From: Lycium barbarum
Taxonomy: Eukaryota > Streptophyta > Magnoliopsida > Solanales > Solanaceae
Length of the DNA: 64,000 nucleotides
Direction of reading: 5' to 3'
NCBI RefSeq assembly: GCF_019175385.1
Contig: NC_083342.1
Location: forward strand, 120,466,376-120,530,375
Below the pieces are notes generated by a model. It ran no database searches, was not told the DNA's origin, and saw only the letters and a list, made by a program, of their open reading frames with translations. This document shows positions 22,888-37,859 of the stretch, one piece after another. Both the position numbers and the translations under genes were made by a program. The first letter of the stretch is position 1. Each line of letters starts with the position of its first letter.

Positions 22888-23863
22888 TTACAAATCGTAG
22901 CTACCTTTTATGTGGTTTCGGTTGTATTTCAGTGTTTTTAAATACAGCGAAATACATGTATCGTAAAAACAGAGTGGACTAAATCCATTAAATACGCGAA
23001 GGAGTTTCGACTGTATTTTCGTATTTTTAAATACAGTGAAATCATGTATCATAAAAACACAGTGGAGTAAATCCTTTAAATCCACTAAGAAGTTGTGTAT
23101 TTCATTGCATTTGTATACTGGTAATCCTTTTATTTTGGTTGTATTTAAATGTATTCGAGTTCAGATCAGTAAAGTCGTTGCCTGACGTCGCTTCAGTGGA
23201 ATTTATTCGATTGTATTTGAATGTATTTATACTCAAAAAATGACAAAAATGAAGAATACAGTCAAATTTGGTCATAACTCCGGCGAAAATACAAAATACA
23301 CTGTATTTAAAAAGGAAGACTACAATAACACTAGCCGAATCTCCGATGAAATACAAAATACACTGTATTTAAAAAGGAAGAATACAATAACACCAGTCGG
23401 ATCTCCGATGAAATACAAAATATTACTTTATGTGAACTCAAAAAAATGAAAAATGCATTCAAATCCTATTAAAGGACCAGATCTGGCCACGGCGGCCAGG
23501 ATTCTCGCTGCCATTTCCGGCGTGAATAGGACTAGATCATGGAAAGATAGAAGAGCGTCGTTGCTCGCCGGTAGCATGGCGGTGGTTGTTGCTTCGTTTT
23601 CAGGCAAAGAGTCGGTATTTTTAGTCCGGCGGCGAAGATGATGGAGGAGGATTCTCGCCGCCACCATTTTTCCATTGATACGCTGTCGTGGTGGTAGCCG
23701 TTTGTGTAACCGTCATCTATTGGTTGGAACATTTTTTTTGTGAGTCTCAAACTGTAGGAGTAATATTAAGAATGACAAAAAGAGAATGTAAAAGGGCTTA
23801 TAGGCGTGGAAGATGTATTTTAAGGGTGTAGCTACGGATGGAAAATATAGCTACGAATTGTAA
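22888..23863. mobile_element. Candidate Pack-MULE: TIR element carrying GC-rich gene-like DNA
   Basis: The left end ACAAATCGTAGCTACCTTTT pairs with the complement of the right end, ACAATTCGTAGCTATATTTT. Inside the left side are two 85-bp repeats (about 22925-23085). At 23288-23413 lie two 63-bp direct repeats with 'AAATACAAAATACACTGTAT'. The core at 23460-23740 is strikingly GC-richer than its surroundings, with GGCGGCCAGG and CCGCCGCCACC words like exon sequence. No target duplication was found. Confidence 0.5.
23460..23740 (-). pseudogene. GC-rich gene-like fragment, family not recognised
   Basis: All three minus-strand frames here are partly open (for example MVAARILLHHLRRRTKNT), and the base composition resembles the 5' end of a plant coding exon. 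No conserved domain is recognised. The position between MULE-like ends suggests capture from a host gene. It may be noncoding. Confidence 0.3.
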
Positions 23864-23873
23864 TAAATAAAAG

Positions 23874-24893
23874 GGAAATGGGTCAAATATACCCCTCTAC
23901 TTTAGTTATTGGATAACTTTGCCCTCCGTTAGCCAAAGTAGTCAAATATACCCCTCCCGTTACAAGTTGGGGCCAAATATACCCCTACCGTTAGCAAAAT
24001 TTCAAAAATACGGCTCATTTCTCATATTTCCACATAAACAAGTCTAGTCATTGGAATTGAGTAATATGGACGCCACATGGCATTTAACTTATTCTATGTG
24101 GTGCCTACGTGGCAATTTTTTTAAAACCAATATGGAAAATTGACTTTCTAAAAACAAATCTATTAAAAATGGCTTTTATTAAAAATCTGAATTTTTATTT
24201 TATTTTATAAAACCCGCTTCTTAAAAATAAATATTCTGGAAAATTGGATTTTTTTATTAAAAAATCTGGAAAATGATTTCTTTAAAATCTAGAAAACTAT
24301 AAAATATTTTTTTTTAAAAAAAGTGTCCTGTTTTTTTTTTTAAATCTGATTAATTTTAAAAAATCTGAAAAACTGATTTTTAAAGAAATCATTTTCCAAT
24401 TTTTTTAATAAAAAGTGTCCTATTTTATTTTTTAAATCTGATTAATTTTAAAAATTTTGAAAAACTGATTTTTAAAGAAATTATTTTCCAGATTTTTTAA
24501 TAAAAAAATCCAATTTTCCATAATACTTTTTTTTTTGAGAAGCAAGTTTTATAAAATTAAAAAAAAATATCCAATTTTTAATAAAAAACCATTTTTAACA
24601 GATTTGTTTTTAGAAAAATTAGTTTTCCAGATAGTTTTTAAAAAAAATTGTCACGTAGACACCACATATAATAAGTTAAATGCCATGTGGTGTCCATGTC
24701 ACCCAATTCCAGTGACTAGACTTATTTATGTGGAAATATGTTAGAAATGAGGGATATTTTGAAATTTTGCTAATGGTAGGGGTATATTTGGCCCCAACTT
24801 GTAACGGGAGGGTATATTTGACTACTTTGGCTAATGGGGGGCAAAGTTAGTCAATAAATTAAAGTAGATAAAAATATATTTGTCCCTTTTTCC
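23874..24893. mobile_element. Foldback (MULE-like) element F3
   Basis: The left arm GGAAATGGGTCAAATATACC and the complement of the right end (GGAAAAAGGGACAAATATAT) run inward as long arms of over 400 bp. They have four 'CAAATATACCCC' blocks followed by AT-rich arms with mirrored 'GAAATCATTTTCC' and 'AAAATCTGATTAATTTT' words. The flanks TAAATAAAAG (23864-23873) and TAAATATAAAG (24894-24904) look like a target duplication with one indel. Noncoding. Confidence 0.8.
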
Positions 24894-25239
24894 TAAATAT
24901 AAAGTGTAGTTATTATTCATAAATAACTCTTAGAGATAGCTATGTCAAGTAAATTTTCCCTTTTTTTTCCTTGGGTGAAGTGGCATGAATTTGACAAAGC
25001 AAAATTTGACAAATGAATTCCTTACAGTACCAAAATGCAAATTGGGTTAGGAGGTGATTAATTGCTAAATGTTCATTCCAAATGGGCCTTAATTTAACTA
25101 CAGTTGTATCAAATTGGAATAAATTAGCAAACCTGAACTAAAAAGTCCGTTGTACTGTGGAAATATAAACTTGGACTTTTCAAGTGAGCCCATCTGCTGG
25201 ATAGTCAACAATTTGAACTACTTTGGGCCAGTGGATAAA

Positions 25240-25480
25240 TAATCAAAATGGATCATTTGCACTTTTATCCCTATTTTGTGCTGGTTTTTAATTTTGTCAT
25301 TCAAAATCGAACTTATACCTAAAGGGGCATAAGTTATGCATCATAATATCCACAAGTTATGTCAATTTACTTAAATAACTTATGCCCCGCTAGGCATAAG
25401 TTCGATTTTAAAGACAAAAATTAAAGACCAACCCATTTGAAGGAGAAAAATTAAAGCCCAGTCCATTTGACTAGCCCAGA
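25240..25480. mobile_element. Foldback element F7 downstream of the first GST gene
   Basis: The arms are ATTTGCACTTTTATCCCTAT with 'TTTTTAATTTTGTC', facing 'GACAAAAATTAAAGACC' at the right. The centre has mirrored 'AACTTATACC.AAAGGGGCATAAG' and 'CTTATGCCCCGCTAGGCATAAGTT'. It is related to the copy in the GST intron at 27142-27372. Confidence 0.6.
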
Positions 25481-25935
25481 ATGAAGCATGAGCTAAAATG
25501 ACTTTAATATTGTAGTGGCATATCTATTAAGGAAATGTACTGAAATAGTGATACACTAGAGAAATATGAAATTTTTTGAGTCATTTTATTCCTTGTGAAG
25601 TAAAAACAATTCATTGATAGATGTTCCTTAGACTAGTGAGATGTTGGCAAGGTGTTGGTTGTAATTATTGAAATAAACATATACTGTACAAATAAATGCA
25701 CCGCCTTTTTAATTTGTCACTTACTTAATTGTCAGTCTACCCGGGAATATAAAAGAAGGAAAATCAAATACATTCTCATTTTTTAAGACAAACAATTACT
25801 GTAAGGAACATTTTCTTGTTTATTTTTGCAACTTAATTAAGACAAACAATTACTCTAAAGGACTTGGTACAGAGAGACAAAACCAAAGATCAAAAAGTGA
25901 GACAAATGGAAATAATATCCCAGAAACAAACTCTA

Positions 25936-28090
<2,155 letters not shown>

Positions 28091-28554
28091 CTATTGGACT
28101 CCTTAATAAGACAGCATCTTCAACTGCAACAGGTGAATAAATAATAGTAGAAAAAAATGGTGGTTGTGCAAAGCTTCAATCATTAGAAAAATCAATGTAA
28201 CGACAAACGGTCTGTTATAAGCGCGTAAAATTTTATTGATTATACCAAGTTTAGAGAATTTATTTGTATTTTTCTAGTGTATTTACCTCTTAATAAAACT
28301 AAAGAATATACCTTTGTGGTACATCCCAAATGTCAATTAGATTGTATGTCAAAACTTTCTGATATTGACCAAAAAAATAAAAGGAAAATTGGACTAGTTA
28401 AAGCCGTTCGCTGCAAAATTAGGGATTTAACTATCTAACAACAGTATTTGGAAAGACTAGAATGTAAGGTTGGTTCTTCTCGTTTTGGGAATCTGTTGTT
28501 TATTTTCTTTTAATTTGAAGAATGATTAACATTTATCTGTTAATGCAACTAGAT

Positions 28555-28701
28555 TGATAAATAGTGTAAATATGTAGTAAAAGAATATTTTGTAAATCTT
28601 CTATTTTAGGTTAGTATAGTTTGTATCCTAATAGGACATTGTAACTATGGTATATTTACCAACTCAATCAATGAGAATAATGACGGAATTAATCTCTTTC
28701 A
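28555..28701 (+). repeat. 5' LTR of the copia element
   Basis: 147 bp, TG...CA ends, followed at 28702 by the primer-binding site TGGTATCAGA. Confidence 0.93.
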
Positions 28702-29124
28702 TGGTATCAGATACTAGGGTTTTTTTCCTTCTCTTCCGCTGCCCTAATTCTCCGACATCCTATACCCACTTTTCCGACGTCTTCTTCTTCTTCTTCTTCT
28801 TCTTCTTCTTCTTCTTCTTCTTCTTCTTCTTCGATTTCCGTCCATTTTTCTTGTCTTCCATCAATGGCAGACACCAAGTTACATCCTGCTTTGGCTGTCT
28901 CCAACATCAAGAATCACATCCCAATCATTCTTGAGATGAAAACGGATCATTATTCGTCTTGGGCCGAATTATTCAAACTTCATGCCCGGTTCACCGTGTC
29001 CTTTCCCACATTCTGCCAACCGGAAAGGAGAAGGCTCCTACCACCGACGACGAAAAGGAGTTGTGGTCCACTTTGGATGCCACGGTACTTCAATGGGTAT
29101 ATGCAACTATATCCACGGACTTAT

Positions 29125-32100
29125 TGTCACACCCCATTTTAACCGGGTTTTATTTAGGAGTATGACGTATTGGTGATTCCTATTTTTTTGTGTTTTAAGG
29201 AGTCGCCACCTAATTAATTTAACGGTGAATTAGGACACCTAGAGGTTAACTAAGGCAAAGTTAAAACTAAACCTCAATTAGTAGTCTGCTTAACCAGTGT
29301 GATTCTAGGTAAGGGCTCTATATTATCCTAAAGGGAAGGGGTTAGGCATCCTTTAGAATCCGTTAACTTACGGTTATCCGACCAAACTTAGGTTAATTAA
29401 TTAAGATGGAAATTCATATAAAAGAGGACTTTGAATGCCATTTTAAATAAACTCGTAAATATTACTAAGGCTTTAAATCAAATGCTATTTAGAAATAAAA
29501 CTTATAAAAGATAGTTTGCATAAAAGAGGATTTTAGATGCTATTTAAATAAAGCTTAAAATGTTGCTAAGACTTCATATGAAAGTAATAATGCTGTCATT
29601 TGAAATAATACTTGTAGAAAATATGATGCGTTGCATACAAGAAGATTTTAAAGGCTATTTAAAATAAGACTCGAACATGCTAAAACCTTGAATGAAAAAT
29701 GTAATAATGTTCTTAAAAAATAGGACTTGCAAAAATATAACAACTCGTCTATAGCAAAATGTGAACTTTAGACAAAATTTTGTATTATATCAATATGGTG
29801 ATGTAAAAATACCTAAACTTATTTTTCTTTAAAATGTGATGGATAGGGTATGAATTTTCATTATTTTATATTAATTATACTTAGATAAAAGAAGTGTATT
29901 ATTGGATAAACTTTGAAAAATTATTCATAGAATGTATTTGAACTTATATTTGCATATTAATGACGTTTTGAAATGTTTAGATAGTAAGAATAAAATATGA
30001 TTCCTTTTAACTTAAAATATATAGTCATGGCATTTTGTGAATTAATTATTCCAAATAAATATTAGACCTTATGGAATTAATTATTCCAAATAAATATTAA
30101 TAGTTTTAACATGAAAAGAAGAGAATAACTTATGGAATTAATTATTAGTCCTCCTAACTACCCATCACTAAAACTAAACCTACTAATTCATCTAAGGTTC
30201 ATCTAAATTAAGAAGATAAAAACAAAATAACGAGTTAGTCATGCAATACAAATTAAATGCACAACAGCAAAATAGAGGAGTAGATGTAATTTAAATGGGC
30301 TCAGCCCATTCTAAAACAAAAAATGCTGCAATTGGGAATGGGCTCAGCAACAGGAAATTAAATGGATTGGTCCATTTTGACTGGCCACTGCAAATCTGCT
30401 GCTGCTATTGGGCTTAGCCCAGAAATTCCTTTTATTTTGCTGTGGATGGGTTGACACGGGAGAGAGATTGCGTCGGGATTTTAGCCCAACATCGAGTGCG
30501 GAGGAGGAACGAGTTTCTCGGACTCGTATGCGATTGTCATGCATAAAATGAAAAGAAAAGGATTAATGTATAATCAATAATAGGTCTAAACACATATAAT
30601 ATAAAATCAGAATAAACCAACTGGGTTACGTACACATCGTGTATACTTAAGTATACCTAATGTATACGCATATCTATCTCACAAAAACAAAACAATACAA
30701 GGTGTATACGTATATATATTTATTATATCACGATATAGGATCTGCCAAACCCAAATGCAGAGTTGCAAACTTAAAATTGCAACAGCGATTTTCATCAGCT
30801 ACATCGAAACATCCATATGCAAATATTTCAGCAAATAGAAGCAGTTGTTCTACTAAACTCATAGAGTGGATCAAATGTAGTATTACTCTTGTTGTAAAAA
30901 AAGAACTAATAAGCAGCTGATTCCCTTTTCGAAGTATAACATTCGTTTTATCATAGTAATAATATTCCCTAGCAAACAGCAAACAACAAACAGATGTAGT
31001 CTATAATAGACTAGCTAAACCTTTCAGAGAATGCACAAATTATTATGTTTGAATGGTAATTAAGATGCAGCAAGAATCTTCAGGTTGAGCATATCACAAT
31101 GGTTAGATTTGGACATAGCTGCAGAGACTAATTACATGAAATGTAAGATTTACTATGCCTAGACAATGCTAACTCAGCTACAGGTTCAATGAGAAAGAAT
31201 AAACAGGCCCACTACTGGGTTCATCTCTAATGCATTGTGATGTATGATCAACTGATGACCAAACTGCCATTTTGTGACACACACAAAGAGAAAGCTGAAA
31301 CTAAACATAGATAAAGATGCACGTTCAGGCTTCGAACTAAGACCAGTTTTTAGAAATGGGGTTGTTTGATTGGACAGCTACCATTCTAAAATGATTCCAT
31401 GAATCCGCCACAACCAGAAAACCAAATCATTTAGCAGCAAACTCACACACCAGGCAGATTCAGCTGATTGGGACTAACATATACTTAATAGAATTTTAAA
31501 AATTGATAGATACCTAACCCATGCCAAATAACTGAACTGAACAACCATTTAAAACAGACATAATTTATTTCAAAACTGATATTTTATACACTCTATTGCA
31601 TAACTGCGATTAGCCTAATATAAGGATTCCTTAACCACATATCTTTAATGTATCAATCCAGTTTCTTTAAAACAATCACAAGGATTCTTTTCATTCTTCA
31701 CAAAAGGCAAATTCTTTTGACAGACAGAAAACTGAAGCGATTGATTTCAAATGCCTATATTTCTTACCTATACTAGCATACATCCCTATTTATCCAATGC
31801 ACAGTAACAACATCCTCTTCTAATAGTGAAATCAGAATGAAACACAAAGTTATACTTCACAAGTTCGAATCATATATGTATATACCAAGACTGCCAGACA
31901 TCAATTACATTTTTTCAGGATATTCCAGATTATTAAGGCTTAGGATAGAGCCTAATCACTCAGACTCCCAGGGAAATGATAACGCATTAAACAATAATCT
32001 ATCCAATGCACAGCAACAATATCCTCTTCTAACCAGTACATAAAGGCAAATCAAATAGGCATTGATAACAGTCCTTGTTAGACCCTGATCAGACAAGATG

Positions 32101-33526
32101 CAGACTAACTAATCATGGAAGAAGGCTGATGCATACAAACACGATTAATAGGCCGCCTAATTTAAACCAACACATGATTAATCTAATGGCATACCAGTCG
32201 ACAAATATAGGCTTAAAGCACCAGGTTAATTCTAAACTTGCATATAAAGTTAACACAATCACAGAACTGAACTAAACAGGATCAAATATGTTTAATACGA
32301 CTAAAATAACTGCTAACGAAATTGAAATACAATTAAGCAAACCAACCCATAAGCAGTTTCACACATTACAACAAATACCAAAAGTAACTTAAGGGAAGGA
32401 AATTTACCTTCTTCGGGTGCAGCGAAGTGAGACGAAGGGTTCGATATGACCTCGAACACTTCAAAACTCAGTTCCCAAAAATAAGAGAGATTGATAAAAA
32501 TCGAAATTTTGGCTTAGAGTATGTTTAGCAACAAAACGAACATCTTCAGTTTCTATGGAATTTTAGGCTAAAAGACTTAAATTTTCAAAGGGTTATTGTA
32601 CGGATGAGAGCTTAATTCTTAGGGGGGATTTCCTGAATTCCAAAAATCCCTTCTTTCTTGAGGGGGGTCTCACCTTCCCAAAAAATCCCCTCAGATGGAT
32701 CAAAAAATCGGTACTTATAAGGAAATTTTAGGGTTTTCGTTTTGAGAAAGAGAGAGAGGAGCGGGGGGACAGGAGAACGTGGGGTGGCAGAAGCGTGGGG
32801 GAGACAAAGGAGCGTGGGGGGACAAGGTGTGGTGGGCGACAAGGTGAAGTGGGGGCAACGTGGGGGAGCAGAGGGAGGAAGGAGGAGAAAGGGTATGGGC
32901 GAAAATGGAGGGGAGAAGGGAGGTGAAGAGAGAGAGGGAGAGGAAAAAGCGTGGGGGAGACAAACGGAAGTGGGGGGGAGTGGCATGGTGGAGAGGAGAG
33001 AAGAGAGACGAAGGGAAGAGAGAGAAGGGGGGAAAAAGTGCGGCGGAAGGGGGAAAGGGAAAATGAAGGGGATAGGAAACCCTACCCGTTTTCAATTAAT
33101 TAAGAAAACGGGTCGGGTCCCTCTTTTGGGTTGGACCGGGTTAATGGATAATGGGCTGGTTTAATTTCTTTTGGACTGGTATTAAGTGAATGGGCTGGCC
33201 AAAATTAAAAGGATGGGCTGGGGTGAATTAAAATGTGGCCACATAAATAAAAATGTGGACTGGTTTTGTGAATTGGTCCGAAAATAATATGAGTTGATTG
33301 GGAAAACAAAGGCCTATTTAAATAATTTGTATTAAAATATTATTTATATAAAATATGCAATCATTAATGCTCAGATAAAAACAAATGACGTTGTAATAAC
33401 CGTGCAATAATATTTCGAAAATCCACAGTAAAATAAATACTATTATTTAATTATGCAAAGATAAATGCGATGCGTGTGCGTAAGCTGGTAAAATGTCGAA
33501 ATGATAGAAAATTGTGAATTATAATA

Positions 33527-33583
<57 letters not shown>

Positions 33584-33715
33584 GTAACTGTAATAGAATA
33601 ATGAAAAGGCTAATAATTTAGTAAAAAATAACTATATATTTTAATTTTTTCTAAAAATATTAGAAGCGTAAATAGGTATTTTTGAAGAGAGGCGGGACAA
33701 AATTGGGTGTCAACA
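29125..33715 (+). mobile_element. 4591-bp solo LTR (Ogre/Tat-like by its size and ends) nested in copia gag
   Basis: It starts TGTCACACCCCATTTTAACC and ends AAATTGGGTGTCAACA, with a perfect 5-bp target duplication CTTAT (29120-29124 and 33716-33720). No internal direct repeat, primer site or coding domain was seen, so it is a single very long LTR left after recombination. Features inside are GGAGTCGCCACCTAA near 29198, a G/A-rich tract (32745-33065) that produces spurious long frames, 'GGGCTGG' words, and an (AAT)n microsatellite (33519-33585). The lineage is inference: LTRs over 4 kb are known in Ogre-type Ty3/gypsy elements. Confidence 0.85.
33519..33585 (+). repeat. (AAT)n microsatellite
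   Basis: A near-perfect run of TAATAATAA of about 65 bp inside the long LTR. Confidence 0.9.
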
Positions 33716-34511
33716 CTTATTGCATACAATCATCGAAGAAGACCTATCGGTAAAGGAGGCTTGGGATCGGCTCCGTAATCTTTTTCAAGACAACAAAAAC
33801 TCCCGTGCCGTTGCTTTGGAACATGATTTCTCTCATGTCAAGATGCGGGATTTTCCAAACGCTTCGGCGTATTGGCAACGTCTCTAGACCTTGGCCGATC
33901 AACTTAAGAGTGTGGGGGCTCCGGTGACCGACAACCGCCTCGTTCTCCAACTGGTGGCTGGACTCCCAGAGGCATACAAGAATTTGGGTACCTACATCCG
34001 CCAAAGTAAGCCTCTTCCACTATTCTCTGAAGCTCGGTCAAGTTTGTGCCTTGAGGAAAAGGCGTTGGCTGAAATGCACGATGACTCACCCGCGGCTATG
34101 GTGGCTAATTCCAAACGTGATTTTGATGACTCTTCTCATCTGAAAAATTCTGGTCGTTCTCACCATCATCGGGGCAAAAATAACAACAAAAACCGCGGCT
34201 CTAGCGGCGGGAATAATAACGGCGGCGGCCGTGGCAGCCGACGCCGTGAAGGACGCCCCTCAGGTGACCAGCAGCAGTGGCAACAGCCCTCCTCACCGTG
34301 GCAGTGGGGTTGGATGCCTCAGTGGGCTCCCCCTTGCCCGTATCCTACCACGCAGTGGGCTCGGCCACAGCAGCAGTGGCAGCTGCCATCTTCTTCGTCT
34401 GGCCCGAGGTCGCTGGCCCAGCCTGGCATTTTGGGCTCGCGACCACAGCAGCAGGCATATGCAGCCGCGGGCCCCCCGACGTAATGGACTCCGACGGATA
34501 TTGAATCGGCC

Positions 34512-37500
34512 ATGCACACGATGACGTTGAACCAACCCGATTCGAATTGGTATATGGATATCGGCGCCACGTCCCATATGACATCCACAAAAGGTACTCT
34601 CTCGTCTTATTTTAATTTGAGCAATCGTAATACTGGCATTGTTGTTGGTAATGGTAATTCAATTCCAATTCGAGGTTGTGGTCATGCTAAATTGCCTCCC
34701 CCGAACCCTCCTTTATTGTTAAACAATGTCCTTCATGCGCCAAAACTCATAAAGAATTTGATATCAGTTCGTAAATTTATTACTGCTAACTATGTGAGTG
34801 TTGAATTTGATCCTTATGGGTTTTCTGTGAAGGATTTCCGGACGGGGATGGCTCCCATGAGATGTAATAGTAGGGGTGCTCTCTATCCATTGTCCACCTT
34901 CAAATTTTCCACCAATTCACCGTCAACTTTTGCTGCCTTGTCTTCTACCCGTTGGCATGATCGTTTGGGCCACCCGGGAGCTTCTATTTTGGATTTTCTT
35001 AAGCGTAATAAAAGCATTGAATGTAATAGTTCTAGTTCATCTAGTATTTGTCATTCTTGCGTTCTTGGTAAACATGTTAAGTTGCCATTTGCTAGTTCTA
35101 TTTCCGAAACTTTGTTTCCATTTGACATTATTCATAGTGATTTGTGGACTTCTCCAATTTTGAGTTCTATGGGCCATCGTTATTATGTTCTGTTTTTGGA
35201 TGATTTTACCAACTATTTGTGGACTTTCTCTTTGACTAGAAAATCTGATGTTTACTCAAAATTCATGGATTTTAAGACCCATATTCTTACTCAATTTGAA
35301 CGTCCTATCAAGAATGTCCAATGTGATAATGGGAGGGAATATACTAATAGTCAATTCAAAAAATTTTGTGCATCCAATGGGATATCTTTCCGTCTTTCGT
35401 GTCCTCATACATCCTCTCAAAATGGGAAAGCAGAAAGAAAAATTCGTTCACTAAATAATGTCATCCGGACTCTTCTTGCTCATGTCTCCATTCCTCCGTC
35501 TTTTTGGCATCATGCATTGCAAATGGCGACGTATCTCATTAATATTTTACCAAGTAAGCTATTGGGTCACAAATCACCTTTAGAGGTCCTTTACCAACGG
35601 AAACCATCTTATTCTCATCTCCGAGTCTTTGGGTGTTTATGTTATCCCCTTTTTCCGTCTACTACTATTCACAAGTTGCACCCTCGGTCAATTCCATGTG
35701 TCTTTTTGGGATATCCACCAAACCATCGTGGCTACAAATGTTTTGATTTATCCTCAAATAAAATCATTATTTGTCGTCACGTTTTATTTGATGAGACTCA
35801 ATTTTCGTTTTCCAAAATCTATACTCCGGCTCCCACCTCTTATGACTTCCTTGATGATGGCCTCTCTCCAGACTTGATCCATCATATAGCCGCCATCCCT
35901 CCACCGCTGCCCTGTCCCCCTCTGTCGCTGCCCGTGACTCAGGACCACGCCGACCCCTCCCCACCTGGGCAGCAGCCTCCATCGTCTTCTACGCAGGACC
36001 AGTCCGCCCCTCTCCCCCACCAGCTTCCCACCACCCCGCAAAACTCGATCATTTCTCCACCTGTCCAGCCCAATACCCACAAACGCATTGTCACTCGTAA
36101 TCAGCGCCGGATTTTCAAACCCAAGCACCCATTTAATCTACATGCGGCGGTTACCAAGTCCCACATACCACGTAAACCGTTGGATGCGCTACGTGACCTG
36201 AATTGAAAATTGGCCATGGATGATGAATATGATGCTCTTATTAAAATAAGACGTGGGATTTGGTACCCCGTCCACCTAATGTGAATGTTATTCGGTCTAT
36301 GTGGATTTTTACTCATAAAGAAAAGTCTAATGGTGTTTTTGAGAGGCATAAAGCCCGTCTTGTAGGTGATGGCAAAACACAGCAGGTTGGCATTGATTGT
36401 GGTGAGACTTTCAGTCCGGTCGTGAAGCCAGCAACGATCCGCACTGTCTTAAGTCTAGCTCTATCTAAACATTGGCCCATTCATCAGTTGGATGTCAAAA
36501 ATGCATTTCTTCATGGCGAGCTCAAGGAGACGGTTTATATGCATCAGCCTATGGGTTTTAGAGACCCATCTCGTCCCGAGTATGTATGTTTGTTGCGCAA
36601 GTCCTTATATGGGCTTAAACAGGCACCGCGACCTTAGTATAAAAGATTTGCTGACTTTGTTTCTTCCATTGGTTTTGCTAATAGCAGGTCTGACCACTTA
36701 TTGTTCATCTATCGCAAAGGGCACCACTTGGCTTACATTTTACTATATGTGGATGATATTATTCTTACTGCTTCTTCAGATGCTCTCCGCTGTTCTATTA
36801 TGGGCCTTCTTGGCTCAGAATTTGCTATGAAGGACTTAGGTCCTTTGAACTATTTTCTTGGCATTGCGGTGACCCGTCACAATGGTGGTATGTTTCTATC
36901 ACAACGAAGTTATGCTACGAACATTATTGAACGTGCAGGAATGTCCTCGTGTAAGCCTTCTTCCACTCCGGTTGACACTAAACCGAAGGTCAGTGCCTCT
37001 TCTGGCGATCTGTGTGACGATCCCACTCATTTCCGGAGCCTTGCAGGTGCTATTCAGTATCTTACCTTCACCAGACCGGATATTTCTTATGCCGTACAAC
37101 AGATTTGTCTTCATATGCATGCTCCACGAGATACGCATATGCTTGCTCTTAAGCGGATTATTCGGTATATTCAAGGTACTCTTGATCATGGTTTGCATCT
37201 CTACTCATCTTCAGTTACTGATTTGGTTTCATACACTGATGCTGATTGGGGGGGATGTCCAGACACCAGACGCTCGACGTCGGGTTATTGCGTGTTTTTG
37301 GTAGATAATTTGATATCCTGGTCATCTAAGCGTCAACCTACTCTTTCCCGCTCTAGTGCGGAAGCAGAATATAGGGGGGTTGCTAATGTTGTCTCTGAAT
37401 CATGCTGGATACGTAACCTCCTCTTAGAATTACATTGTCCGATCCCTAAGGCTACTTTAGTATATTGTGATAATGTCAGTGCCATTTACCTGTCAGGAAA

Positions 37501-37642
37501 TCCAGTCCAACATCAGCGCACCAAGCACATTGAGATGGATATACATTTTGTTCGTGAAAAGGTGGCGCGCGGCCACGTCCGTGTCCTTCATGTTCCGTCC
37601 CGATATCAGCTCGCCGATATTTTCACTAAAGGACTGCCATAG
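34512..37642 (+). pseudogene. copia pol (protease, integrase, reverse transcriptase, RNase H), inactivated
   Basis: Protease: WYMDIGATSHM, with D-I-G in place of the usual D-T-G. GAG-pre-integrase: LGHPGASILDFLKRN with a CHSCVLGK zinc pair. Integrase core: HSDLWTSPILSS and the QNGKAERKIR region. Reverse transcriptase: [22 protein letters not shown] and the catalytic YVDDIIL. RNase H: YTDADWGGCPDTRRSTSGYC, SRSSAEAEYRG and the terminal HIEMDIHFVREK region. The inactivating changes are TGA at 36204 (from Trp), a one-base deletion near 36241 and TAG at 36637 (from Trp). The domain order protease-integrase-RT is diagnostic of Ty1/copia. Confidence 0.95.
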
Positions 37643-37708
37643 GTCTTATTTGATGATTTTCGGGACAGTCTCAGCGTTCGTAAACCTCCCGTTTCGACTG
37701 CGGGGGTG

Positions 37709-37854
37709 TGATAAATAGTGTAAATATGTATTAAAGAATATTTTGTAAATCTTCTATTTTATGTTAGTATAGTTTGTATCCTAATAGGACATTGTAACTA
37801 TGGTATATTTACCAACTCAATCAATGAGAATAATGACGGAATTAATCTCTTTCG
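37709..37854 (+). repeat. 3' LTR of the copia element
   Basis: 146 bp. It ends TTTCG, where the 5' LTR has TTTCA, so the canonical CA end has mutated. Confidence 0.93.
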
Positions 37855-37859
37855 TAGAT

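Larger units (their letters stand above)
28864..34484 (+). pseudogene. copia gag, frameshifted, with a stop and split by an LTR
   Basis: The start at 28864 (MADTKLHPALAVSNIKNHIP) opens the copia gag. A frameshift near 28985 moves to the frame reading PTTDDEKELWSTLDATVL. The solo LTR plus its 5-bp duplication (4596 bp, a multiple of 3) then interrupts. The same frame resumes at 33721 with [23 protein letters not shown] at 33885 (probably from CAG) interrupts again before TLADQLKSVGAPVTDNRLVL. The C-terminus is Gly/Arg- and Gln-rich (about 34160-34480) without a CCHC knuckle that I can see. It ends at TAA 34482, in frame with the following pol. Confidence 0.85.
28555..37854 (+). mobile_element. 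Ty1/copia retrotransposon with 147-bp LTRs, itself interrupted by a solo LTR
   Basis: The 5' LTR (28555-28701) and 3' LTR (37709-37854) begin TGATAAATAGTG and differ by three substitutions and one indel. The target duplication TAGAT lies at 28550-28554 and 37855-37859. A primer-binding site TGGTATCAGA (initiator Met tRNA) starts at 28702, and a purine tract GCGGGGGTG precedes the 3' LTR. A (TTC)n tract at 28782-28832 lies in the leader. The internal region codes gag, protease, integrase, reverse transcriptase and RNase H in copia order but is broken in several places. The 4591-bp insertion at 29125-33715 splits gag. Without it the element is about 4.7 kb. Confidence 0.95.

Noticed and set aside
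28707..28910. Poly-Glu frame on the minus strand
   Set aside because: Produced by the (TTC)n microsatellite in the copia leader.
32612..33164. Several frames of 120-140 codons rich in Pro/Ser or Gly/Arg
   Set aside because: Low-complexity translation of the G/A-rich tract of the long LTR; no start context, domain or splice structure.
34293..34590. Minus-strand frames opposite copia gag
   Set aside because: Shadows of the GC-rich Gln/Gly-coding part of gag.
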